Shown here: positions 9,001-16,122 of the stretch, one piece after another | Numbering within the stretch: the first letter of the stretch is position 1 | Layout of the letters: each line of letters starts with the position of its first letter | Origin: QHWT01 sp046726015 | GTDB lineage: Bacteria > Acidobacteriota > Vicinamibacteria > Vicinamibacterales > 2-12-FULL-66-21 | Length of the DNA stretch: 19,613 nt | Direction: 5' to 3' | Assembly (NCBI GenBank): GCA_046726015.1 | Contig: JBKOZS010000058.1 | Coordinates: forward strand, 1-19,613 | The notes under the pieces: generated by a model | Told to the model about the DNA's origin: nothing | Database searches by the model: none | Seen by the model: only the letters and a program-made list of their open reading frames with translations | Position numbers and translations under genes: made by a program

Positions 9001-9122
9001 GACCCGCTCGGATCGCGAACAAGACCATAGAGCGTCGCCGTGGTGACCTGCGCAACGGCCGGCGTAGCGAGAAGGAGACTGCTGACCGCGAAGACGACGC
9101 CTCGAACGCTGTTACCACTCAT
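6027..9122 (-). CDS. TonB-dependent receptor with carboxypeptidase-regulatory-like domain (Oar-like)
   Basis: The product is 1031 residues and should sit in the outer membrane as a TonB-driven importer. A Sec signal peptide ends near TPAVA-Q (residue 24). Residues about 28-110 form a carboxypeptidase-regulatory-like beta-sandwich (GLVRDPSGSMLPGAIVTMTQ ... PVGTYEVKIELPGFK). A plug domain follows (LPLSRRNITGLLQLAPGV, ITVDGTDANSN, VEAIQEVQLVKGVMPAEYGG), then a long beta-barrel whose last strand ends in Phe (GARLTF), the usual outer-membrane assembly signal. The start is fixed by GAGGTG at 9128-9133, which overlaps the TGA of the preceding gene and implies translational coupling. The position between two paralogous glycosidase candidates suggests it imports their substrate or product. 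No SusD partner is present. The ligand is unknown. Confidence 0.93.
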   Translation of the reverse strand: MSGNSVRGVVFAVSSLLLATPAVAQVTTATLYGLVRDPSGSMLPGAIVTMTQEETGAVRSTTTNDSGEFALSALPVGTYEVKIELPGFKAHVRRGFQLTSGQTARESFELELGAVSENVTVEGVAALVKTASSEQMETLNKTQVSELPLSRRNITGLLQLAPGVDPAGGNRGVRFNGVGKHGAGITVDGTDANSNPEGRGISQYGGENYIDIMSVEAIQEVQLVKGVMPAEYGGVVGGQVNLISKSGSNTFHGSIFENYQGDALNARDIFLPPTTPKPHVVFNQFGGSVGGPIVQRKAFFFGAYEGYREEAFTRVQGTVPTAALRSQILAALPFPETQIVLDTLPLPTEPRNDDVGFFVGARNRERRENHLVAKTDFGVVRGGNLSVTYTRMRPFSLIPRINVDGSNDRLFKHKQDRVATNFVLTRGRWVSESRFGWNKTDMERVDRFFLVKDPNHDEVNIWGRRMGQISVSGLFSTPSTETWDMHGTAYTFDQKFSRPAGNHLLKAGVRWARQTGNRSNPENPVFQFQNKADLFANIPSQVRPTFGAPPHKSHMDEYGGFAQDDWRVTRNLVLNLGVRYDYYATVKLVPTTDVPVQIVNLAAPSDLRKMDFGAPLDPLKPYNPDGWVNVGPRAGFALTLDAERETVVRGGIGVMYSPQMPAVVRQGAAHPIVPFRVSWNRTEALARGLQWPSYNDDLRVVVEREAAASGQPFFFSLLDPDLQNPYSVQTMINFQRGLGRTLMAEVGWVRVDGRKFIQQRLFNLAINRETGERPNPSLGAPGGYYVDNGQTSEYNALQTSIRKRFSNHFSFDVHYTLSKGRATQGGDVGAYYQGDFEDFTQDFYDPEADRGPTVSDARHRVTADAIYALPEFHDRHPLIRYTLGDWEVSGIFSSRSGERLLITQPSGIPNSRPDFVGGNPVLPDWHATRLYLNRDAFALVPTSNVTRATLRPGTVKPDQVRGPASWVVDLSLAKAIPMPGQMRFQVRADMFNVLNRVNYSGPETNILSAFFGQIRSAGSPRTIQLGARLTF

Positions 9123-9131
9123 AACGTCACC

Positions 9132-12068
9132 TCATCGGACATGAACGGCTACGCGACGGTCACGCGACGGCTCGGTCCCGCCGCGATCCAGGCCGACGAC
9201 GATGTAGGGCTGATCGGTCTCGAGGTCCGGATGAATGGCGCCGTTTCCGGCGTTGTCCATGACCTCGATGAAATACATGAAGTCGAAGCGCGGCGTCACG
9301 TCTGACGCGGGTACCGTCGCTTCGTAGTCATCGGTGGATGCGACGCGCCGCATCTCGAGCGACTTGTAATCTTCGTACTGGCTGACGGGGCGATAGCGCA
9401 GCCGGGCCCACTTCACGCCGGACGGATCGGTCACGCGTGCCGCGACGCGCAGCGGCTGAGCGGCCGGCGCGTGTGCGATTGGCGCGTGCGAGACGGTCGG
9501 CGGATCCCGATCGTCAGTCACCACGACGGATCCCGCTGACGTGCGTGTTCCGGGTGGTGGCCACGTCGCGACGCGACCCGCCTCATCGCTCGCATGAATG
9601 ATGTAGCTGAAGTTCCCAGCCAGCCGCGCCGCCGGGACAAGCGCGCGATACGTGTAGCGGCCGGTCGACTGAAGAGGCACGTCGCTGAAACGTCCGTCGA
9701 CGCGAAGCGAAACGGTGGCACGCGCGACATTGCGAGGACCGGCAATCGTGGCCTCGACGACCATGTCCTCGCCCGCCCGCAGCCTGCGTACGGGGACATG
9801 CGCAATCGCGGGTGCATCACCATCCGCCGCAGGGGCAAACGTGCGGCGCTGGTTTTCGAGGATGCCAAGGTCACGTCGCAGAGCCTCGAGCTCATCGCGC
9901 CAGTGTCCCGTCAGTCCGGCGCGATCGAGCCCCATCCGGAGATTTGGCGCATAGACATCAGAGGCGGCGCGGACGATCTGGTCCCACGACTCGACCGCCT
10001 TCGTCTCGTGGGTGATGGCGCGATCGAGCGCATTCAAATCATGCGATTCGGTCCAAAGCGCGTACGCGAACCCTGCGTTGGCGCGATTGGCGTGATACCG
10101 GGCGAGCTGTCCGAGGATTTTGAGATCGACGAGCGTCGAGTCGAGTTCGCGATTCGCGCCGCGGCTCGATTGCCGTTCTACTTCGGCCACATCGCGCAGC
10201 ACCTCGTCTGCCACTCCGTTGAACCACCGGCTGCTCGAGTGCGGCCAGCGTTTCGGAGACTCCTCACCCGTGAGCCACACGCGGGCTGCATCAGTCATGC
10301 CCAGAAACTGTTCGGTGTCGCTTGGGTCGGCCTTAGCGTACTCGGCGAGATCCTCGCGGCGCTGTTTCTCCGGCCAGCCACGCGTCGTCGGAAATCGGTT
10401 GTACGGAAAGTTGTACGCGGTGATCATCGGCAGAACCCAACTCGCGCGATGGAGCGCTCGCGCGATGGAGGGGGCCGCGTCGCGGCCCAGCCGCCGTTCG
10501 AACTCGCGGTTCCATACGTCCGCCGGCGTGTCCGGGTCATAGCCGATGCGTCCGAAGAGTTGATAGAAGTGCCAGTAGCGCTCGAATTCGTAGTCGTAGT
10601 ACCGATGCGAGGGCCCGAGCAGGTCGAACGGCGGCACCTCGTGAGGCTGCGATGCCATCTTCGTGGCGAGCATTTCGTTCACCTCGTACCCCTGCCCGTC
10701 GTAGAGGTGGCTGCTGGCGGCGAAGCGTCGCACGTAATCCGGATCACCCCAGAGGAGCACGCGAGTCGTCCCGCCGTTCCACAACCGCCAGTGCATGTCA
10801 TATCTCTTCGGGAAGCGCAGCAGATCTGCGTAGCCGTGCCGCCGATCGAACTGGTTTTCACGGTTGATGTGCGTTGGATGGAACGGCAGCCCCATCTGCT
10901 CGGCCCAGTACTTCGTACAAATCCGGATGTTGACCTTCATCTCGACCGCGAGGTCGATCAGCGAGTCCGGGAAATCCTTGGCGCGCGCATCGAAGCGCAT
11001 TCGAGGCGCGTACTCGTTCATCACCGTGTAAATCCCCTTCCAGAAGTCGTGCATCTCCTCCTTCTTCAGTCCGGATTCGCCGTGCATCCGGAACTGCAAC
11101 GCATCGACGTCGGGGAACGTCTTGACGAACTTCATCAGCGCCGCACGGGAATAGGTCATCAGCGCTTCCGGCGTAAGTCCAGTGACGATGCCGGGTGAGG
11201 AAGAGCCAGGCTCGACATCCATGCCGCCGGACTGCACGCCGCCACGATAAATGTGGTCCCACAGTCCGAGCGTGACGCTGAGGCCGCGAGCATGCGCGAG
11301 GGCAATCATCCGGCGCAGCGCCTCGGTGTGACGCCGCTGATCCGCGGCGGTGAATCCCTGGACCCGGACGTTGGGAAACCCCTCGACGTCGAAGAAATAG
11401 GGGTAGGCAGGGGCGAAATAACCGGCGTTCTCGTATCCGAAGATCAGGACAAAGCTGTTGTAGCGGTCCCGGGCCAGCATGTCGAAATACCGGTCCCAGT
11501 ACCGCTCGTCGAAAAACCGGCGTTCGAATGATGCGCGGTGCATCGTGTAGATCGACAGTGCCCGCTCGGGGACAGCCGGCGCGTCGCGCGCCGCACGCAC
11601 CTCGCTGAGCGGCGTCCGCGGGTCGGCCGCCCAGCCGATCCGATCCGCGACATCGAGCAACGCATACATCAGCCCGCGGTCGTCCGGAGCGGTGACGAGC
11701 CACACGTCATTCAGCGGCGGCGGCCGTCCGGTCACGTGCTCGACGAGCAGCGACTCGAGCGCGGTCGGCGGGGAGATCTTCTGTTCTCGCAGCAGCGTCG
11801 CCGCCGGGCCGGCGCCGTGCGACAACCCCGCGACAATGACCGGCCCGCTCGGCGCGGCATCGACCTTCGTCATGCGTCGGACGGCGCTGCCCTTGCGCTC
11901 GAGCGCACGCGTCACCTCGTCGAGGCCGTGAACGACCGGTTCTCCCGGCCGATCGTCGATTAGTACGGCAACCGCTGGAGCCTCGCACAGCGCGACCCCA
12001 GGGCCCATGACCGGCGTCAGCGTCACCATCGCGACAACGAACCACGGAGCGATCGCGCGTTTCATCAT
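9132..12068 (-). CDS. Sec-exported glycoside hydrolase candidate with two C-terminal beta-sandwich modules
   Basis: From the ATG at 12068 the product is 978 residues; the frame stays open to a GTG at 12107, but the signal peptide (KRAIAPWFVVAMVTLTPVMG) begins at 12068 or the adjacent ATG at 12065. The order matches its paralogue at 3237-5942: a GH20/GH67-type N-terminal domain (GLDEVTRALERKG; DDRGLMYALLDVADR), a barrel with RYNSFVLIFGYENAGYF, LQFRMHGESG (324-333, E331), TKYWAEQMGLPFH (385-397) and WRLWNGGTTRVLLWGDP (427-443), then a helical region. Its C-terminus differs by carrying two tandem beta-sandwich repeats (about 759-850 and 858-958; FSYIIHASDEAGRVATWPP and FMYFIEVMDNAGNGAIHPD) where the paralogue has one. 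It uses a Sec signal although its paralogue uses Tat. Activity on a glycan is inferred from fold-like features and context; the family could not be named. Confidence 0.75.
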   Translation of the reverse strand: MMKRAIAPWFVVAMVTLTPVMGPGVALCEAPAVAVLIDDRPGEPVVHGLDEVTRALERKGSAVRRMTKVDAAPSGPVIVAGLSHGAGPAATLLREQKISPPTALESLLVEHVTGRPPPLNDVWLVTAPDDRGLMYALLDVADRIGWAADPRTPLSEVRAARDAPAVPERALSIYTMHRASFERRFFDERYWDRYFDMLARDRYNSFVLIFGYENAGYFAPAYPYFFDVEGFPNVRVQGFTAADQRRHTEALRRMIALAHARGLSVTLGLWDHIYRGGVQSGGMDVEPGSSSPGIVTGLTPEALMTYSRAALMKFVKTFPDVDALQFRMHGESGLKKEEMHDFWKGIYTVMNEYAPRMRFDARAKDFPDSLIDLAVEMKVNIRICTKYWAEQMGLPFHPTHINRENQFDRRHGYADLLRFPKRYDMHWRLWNGGTTRVLLWGDPDYVRRFAASSHLYDGQGYEVNEMLATKMASQPHEVPPFDLLGPSHRYYDYEFERYWHFYQLFGRIGYDPDTPADVWNREFERRLGRDAAPSIARALHRASWVLPMITAYNFPYNRFPTTRGWPEKQRREDLAEYAKADPSDTEQFLGMTDAARVWLTGEESPKRWPHSSSRWFNGVADEVLRDVAEVERQSSRGANRELDSTLVDLKILGQLARYHANRANAGFAYALWTESHDLNALDRAITHETKAVESWDQIVRAASDVYAPNLRMGLDRAGLTGHWRDELEALRRDLGILENQRRTFAPAADGDAPAIAHVPVRRLRAGEDMVVEATIAGPRNVARATVSLRVDGRFSDVPLQSTGRYTYRALVPAARLAGNFSYIIHASDEAGRVATWPPPGTRTSAGSVVVTDDRDPPTVSHAPIAHAPAAQPLRVAARVTDPSGVKWARLRYRPVSQYEDYKSLEMRRVASTDDYEATVPASDVTPRFDFMYFIEVMDNAGNGAIHPDLETDQPYIVVGLDRGGTEPSRDRRVAVHVR

Positions 12069-12113
12069 CAGAACCCCGGACTCCGGACCTGCTGCCTCGC
12101 GGCGCACCGATCG

Positions 12114-14432
12114 TCAGCCGATCACGACGACCTCGTGGTCGAGGATGGACTCGACGTCGACGACGGCCATGCCGCCGTCCATCGTGACCGGTCGATCGGT
12201 GGCGGATACCAGCAGCCGGGCGGTGCGGCCGGTCACGCCTCGAGGCAGCCGGATCGCGACCTTGAACGGACCAACCTTGATCAATTCATCGACGGGCGCG
12301 CGCCAGGTCGCCTCGCTGGTCAGATTCACCAGGTGGAGAATCGAGCGGCCTGATTGCTCGTACAGGTGGCAATCGACAAGACCCGGACCATCGACGCGGA
12401 GTGGCACGCTCGACCCGGCGGCCCATCGAACGACGTTCGCGAGGAGCGCAAAGTGATCCGGCAGATGCTCACGTGCGTACCGGCGATCGATATCCGCCGG
12501 CATGTATGCCACACGCGCGCTGTTGTGCTGAGACAGGATCAGGCCCGGAATGTCGCTTCTCGGCTGGCGCATCCAGGATGTTTCGGGTGGATACGTCGGG
12601 AACGCGGGCACGAAGGTCAGCGGCACCGTGGCGGTGGTTTCGACGTTCAGAGGTGAGAGCGTTCCGCCGAACGGCAGAATGTCCGTCTCCTCGAAACCGC
12701 GCAGCACCGGATGCCGTTCGCCGACTGGCGCGGGCTCGTCTCCTGCCTTGGGACCATCCACTCGCGCGCGCAGTTCGGGGGTCAGCCTTAGATACGTGTG
12801 ACCACTGGGACCGGGCGCGAAGGCGCCGCGTTCCTGGCCGGATCCCCGCCGTGCGCTCGCCTCCTGCAGGCGCGGCGTGTCGCCGATTCGATGACAGGCG
12901 AACAGATCCGCGAGCGCGAAATCGGATCGCGGGTCGCCCCATTCGTCGTACAGGCCGGTGACGCCGGTGGCGACGAGCGAGCCCCCCTGTTGAACGAAGC
13001 GTCGAATCAACGCCGCCTGTGCATTCGAGAGCGCGCCGACGTTGGGGAGGATCAGCACGGACAGCGCGCCACGCTGGTGCTCGATGTCATCGACGTGAAG
13101 GGGCAGGTACGGAACCCGCGCGCGGACGAGCGCGTGCATGAACCCGGTGTAGGGGGCGTCTACGCGATCCCCTGCCTCGTCGCGACCGAAGAAATCGGTA
13201 TTCCGCTGCGACCACACGACGCCGACGGTCGCGACCGGCTGCCGGTCGACCAGGTACTGCGCGTTGGCTTTCCACCACCGCATGACCGGCTCCGCGGTGT
13301 GATACATCCGGCGGTCTTCGTGATACGCGCCGACGTGATGCCACCACGGCTGAATGCCGCCGGCAATGCCGGCGATCATCCACATGCGTGCTTCGGCCGC
13401 TGGCTTGCTGGCGACGCGGTAGTAGCCAGGACCGGACTGGTACATCGCCATGGACTCCGGCGCAACCTTGTCCCAGCCCAGCACGCCGTGCACGCGCTTG
13501 CCGGTGTCGCCATTCTGCTGGAATCCCGTATCGTCGTCACGCCGCTGGTGATCCAGCATCATGATGTCGGCGCGCTGGCAAATCTCCTTCAGATCGCGAA
13601 ACGACCGCGCCTGCGCGGTGATCGAGCCGCTGTTCATGCCCGACCAGATACAGTCCGGCCCGCCCGCCTCGCGAGTGACGCGGTTGTTCATCTCCCAGAC
13701 TTCGATCCGCCGCGCGTAGCTCCACATGATCCATTCGCGGTACGCGGGATCGTCCCACGCGGCCGCACGCGGCAACGGCTTTCCCGTCTTCGCGCGGAAC
13801 TTGCGATCGCAGTTCGCACAGAAGCAGATGCTGTCGCGGCCGAGACCCGCCCAGCTGTTGTCGGTGAATCCGTCAGGGTGAGAGCGTTCGATGATCTCGC
13901 GAAGGATGGCTGGAAGGTAGTCGTCGTAATAGGGGCTGTTGATGCACGCGATGTACTTGTCGGCCGCGCGGTATGGATTGCCTTCGCTGTCGCGGGCGAA
14001 CCAGTCGGGGTGCGCCTTGAAGAAGTCCTCGGCCGTCCGGTTGGAGTCCATGCGCGCCATGACGAACAGTCCGTCGTCGTGTGCGGCTTTCGTCAGCTCG
14101 CCGAACAGATCGCGGTCACCCAGAAATTCGGCGCGATGGTGCAGCGGGAACCTGCTTGGATAGTAGGCGACGATCCCGCCGGCATTGATGATGACGGCCT
14201 GGGTTTGTGTCCGCTTCCAGTAGTCACGCCACCACGCGATGTCGTACCGACTCGGATCCTTTTCCGTGATGTTGGTCTGGCCCCAGAGATATGCGCGCCG
14301 GTACCACGGTGTGTGCTGCGGAGTTGCGGACGACTGGCCGTCGATGCGTGCGCCGGCGCTGACGACCACGGCCGCCGCCAGGGTGTTTTGGAGGAAATTG
14401 CGGCGGGTCATCCCGCCTGTGACGAGAGACAT
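12114..14432 (-). CDS. Tat-exported GHL6/GH42-like glycoside hydrolase
   Basis: The product is 772 residues. The frame is open to 14561, but AAAGGA at 14440-14445, seven bases before the ATG at 14432, and the Tat motif TRRNFLQN (9-16) set the start. The N-terminal half looks like a hypothetical-glycosyl-hydrolase-6 TIM barrel: ARMDSNRTAEDFFKAHPDWF (126-145), YIACINSPYYDDYL (160-173), HPDGFTDNSW (185-194) and the cysteine motif CFCANC (203-208). From about residue 395 a flavodoxin-like region (VVWSQRNTDFFG, LILPNVGALSNAQ, FVQQGGSLVATG) resembles the GH42 beta-galactosidase trimerisation domain. A small C-terminal beta domain follows. The gene lies 22 nt after the upstream gene. A role in cleaving a glycan in the periplasm or outside the cell is likely; linkage specificity cannot be read from sequence. 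Confidence 0.7.
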   Translation of the reverse strand: MSLVTGGMTRRNFLQNTLAAAVVVSAGARIDGQSSATPQHTPWYRRAYLWGQTNITEKDPSRYDIAWWRDYWKRTQTQAVIINAGGIVAYYPSRFPLHHRAEFLGDRDLFGELTKAAHDDGLFVMARMDSNRTAEDFFKAHPDWFARDSEGNPYRAADKYIACINSPYYDDYLPAILREIIERSHPDGFTDNSWAGLGRDSICFCANCDRKFRAKTGKPLPRAAAWDDPAYREWIMWSYARRIEVWEMNNRVTREAGGPDCIWSGMNSGSITAQARSFRDLKEICQRADIMMLDHQRRDDDTGFQQNGDTGKRVHGVLGWDKVAPESMAMYQSGPGYYRVASKPAAEARMWMIAGIAGGIQPWWHHVGAYHEDRRMYHTAEPVMRWWKANAQYLVDRQPVATVGVVWSQRNTDFFGRDEAGDRVDAPYTGFMHALVRARVPYLPLHVDDIEHQRGALSVLILPNVGALSNAQAALIRRFVQQGGSLVATGVTGLYDEWGDPRSDFALADLFACHRIGDTPRLQEASARRGSGQERGAFAPGPSGHTYLRLTPELRARVDGPKAGDEPAPVGERHPVLRGFEETDILPFGGTLSPLNVETTATVPLTFVPAFPTYPPETSWMRQPRSDIPGLILSQHNSARVAYMPADIDRRYAREHLPDHFALLANVVRWAAGSSVPLRVDGPGLVDCHLYEQSGRSILHLVNLTSEATWRAPVDELIKVGPFKVAIRLPRGVTGRTARLLVSATDRPVTMDGGMAVVDVESILDHEVVVIG

Positions 14433-14454
14433 CTCGGCGTCCTTTGCCAGACGA

Positions 14455-15939
14455 TCAGCGCGCCGAGGTGCGAACCGATTCGCGGATGGCCCGGCCCGCG
14501 GCACGCAGATTGTCGAGGCGCATCTCGGAATACTTCCGCGAGAGGATGATGCCGTGCGCACCCCCCTCGAACGTGGCTTTCACCGCTCCATAGACACTTT
14601 CCGGCGTGCTCTTTTTTTCCTTCTCGCCGGTGGGAATGTCGATTTCGATCCCCGGCCAGATTTTCGTCTTCGCAGTTACGCCGGCCACCGCGCGACGGGT
14701 TTCGCGTCGGACGTAGTCCGCGGTGAGCCCTGCCACCGCGAGCTGGTCGAGCGGCGCTTCGTCGGTGTACTGCTGCACGCGATAGGTGAACTCGGTCGTC
14801 TGCTGCGGCGTGAGATCAGCGAGCAACGTCGAGTTGATGTTGCGGATGTAGCGCGCCATCCGCGGCCCGCCGCAGTCGTGATACATGACGACCTTGAGGA
14901 AGTCCGAGTAGTCCGAGAACGCGCGGTAATCCTGCTCGGCGCGATAGAACGGCGCGAACGAGTTCGTGTGCCAGACGTGCCAGCCCATCGGCTTCTGCGG
15001 CGCGATCTCGTGCGCCTTCGCGTACATCGCACGGTAGGTGTCGCGCAGGCCCTCGTTCCACAGCCGCTCCCACGCGAGCACGTCGGGGTGCTCGACGAGA
15101 ATCCGCCAGAAGGTGACGAATGCGCCGTCGGCAGGCCGCGGGCCTCCTTTCATGCCGTCGATCCAGCGCTCCAGCGCCAGATACCCCTGACGCGCGCGAT
15201 CGACGTTGATCCCTTCTTTCGTCGCTGCCGCCACGCAGTGAGGACAGAAACATCCGACCGTCGACGGGCTCGGCCCGCCTCCGTGACTTGCGCCGAGGGC
15301 GGTATTCAACGGCCCCTGGCGTTCGCTCCCGAACATCAGGCCGTCAACCGGGTACGAACGGAGGTAGTCTTCGGTCAGCCCGAGCCAGAAGTTCAGCGTG
15401 TTGGGATTGCGGTAGCACACGCGCGCGGCGGGACGATCGTGCACGTCCACTTCGAACGCCTTGTCGAGTCCCCGGACATCCTTGCGGAAGACGTCTTCAA
15501 ACCAGCAGATCACCTTCATTCCCCGCTTGTGGGCGCGCGGCAGCACGTCCGCGATCACGTCGTAGTCCGGATGATCCGGCGCCTTCTCGGGGACGATGCT
15601 CGTGTTCTTGTAGTACTGCGGATGCGGCGTCGCGAAGTTTCCGCCGTGGTAGTTGTCGTCGTACTCCTGCTTGCCGTGGTCCGGCAGCGGAGTTCCGCGC
15701 GGCTGACGGCCGCCGATGCCGCGCCCATACGTGAACGTCGCAAGGAACAGGGTGTTGATGTTCGCGAGGTCCCCGAAGGCATCCAGCACCTTGTCCGTGC
15801 CTTCGTCGAGAAAGGAGATGGCGCCCACCTGGATTCCAATTGGCGTGGTCGCGCTCTGGGCTTCGAACGCGTCCGGCCAACTGAACATCGCAGCGCCCGC
15901 TGCGGCCGCTGAACACTCGATGAATTCCCGTCGATTCAT
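14455..15939 (-). CDS. Tat-exported TIM-barrel-like glycosidase candidate, first gene of operon
   Basis: The product is 494 residues. AAGGAG five bases before the ATG at 15939 and the Tat start MNRREFIECSAAAAG support this start. The body reads as a (beta/alpha)8-type barrel: IGIQVGAISFLDEGTDKVLD (34-53), RAHKRGMKVICWFEDVFRKD (135-154), NFWLGLTEDYLRSYPVDGLM (183-202), then CFCPHC (230-235), PMGWHVWHTNSFAPFY and GGAHGIILSRKYSEM near the end. The CxCxxC motif following a PVDG strand parallels the CFCANC motif of the next gene, so the two may be distant members of one hydrolase superfamily. I cannot assign a named family. It is transcribed from the promoter at 15990-16018 and leads the operon. 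Confidence 0.6.
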   Translation of the reverse strand: MNRREFIECSAAAAGAAMFSWPDAFEAQSATTPIGIQVGAISFLDEGTDKVLDAFGDLANINTLFLATFTYGRGIGGRQPRGTPLPDHGKQEYDDNYHGGNFATPHPQYYKNTSIVPEKAPDHPDYDVIADVLPRAHKRGMKVICWFEDVFRKDVRGLDKAFEVDVHDRPAARVCYRNPNTLNFWLGLTEDYLRSYPVDGLMFGSERQGPLNTALGASHGGGPSPSTVGCFCPHCVAAATKEGINVDRARQGYLALERWIDGMKGGPRPADGAFVTFWRILVEHPDVLAWERLWNEGLRDTYRAMYAKAHEIAPQKPMGWHVWHTNSFAPFYRAEQDYRAFSDYSDFLKVVMYHDCGGPRMARYIRNINSTLLADLTPQQTTEFTYRVQQYTDEAPLDQLAVAGLTADYVRRETRRAVAGVTAKTKIWPGIEIDIPTGEKEKKSTPESVYGAVKATFEGGAHGIILSRKYSEMRLDNLRAAGRAIRESVRTSAR

Positions 15940-15989
15940 ATCCGCTCCTTATGTCCCGAGGGGCTTCGGTCACCGGTACGTCGGGACGG

Positions 15990-16018
15990 ATTGAAACGCC
16001 GTCGGCGCTGCAAGTCAA
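15990..16018 (-). promoter_or_regulatory. Sigma70-like promoter of the five-gene operon
   Basis: On the minus strand TTGACT (16018-16013, five of six consensus bases), a 17-nt spacer and TTCAAT (15995-15990, four of six) place a start of transcription near 15983, about 45 nt before the first ATG. The spacer contains an 11-bp dyad, CGCCGTCGGCG (15997-16007), which could bind a regulator. Confidence 0.5.
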
Positions 16019-16035
16019 GACGCGATTTATCCGGT

Positions 16036-16063
16036 TTCACGATGTGAGACGCTCTTTCATAAT
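16036..16063 (+). promoter_or_regulatory. Candidate promoter of the rightward TonB receptor gene
   Basis: TTCACG (16036-16041), a 16-nt spacer and CATAAT (16058-16063, five of six consensus bases) give a start near 16070 and a leader of about 50 nt. A perfect TTGACA at 16066-16071 is an alternative -35, but its best -10, TAACGA, is poor. Confidence 0.35.
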
Positions 16064-16122
16064 TCTTGACAAGCGTCCAGCCCTGGGCGTAACGAAGAGC
16101 AGACGCCTGAGTGGAGGTGAGC

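Noticed and set aside
16066..16095. TTGACA-based promoter for the rightward receptor gene
   Set aside because: The -35 is perfect, but the best -10 at proper spacing (TAACGA) matches poorly, so the CATAAT-based promoter was preferred; this one remains possible.
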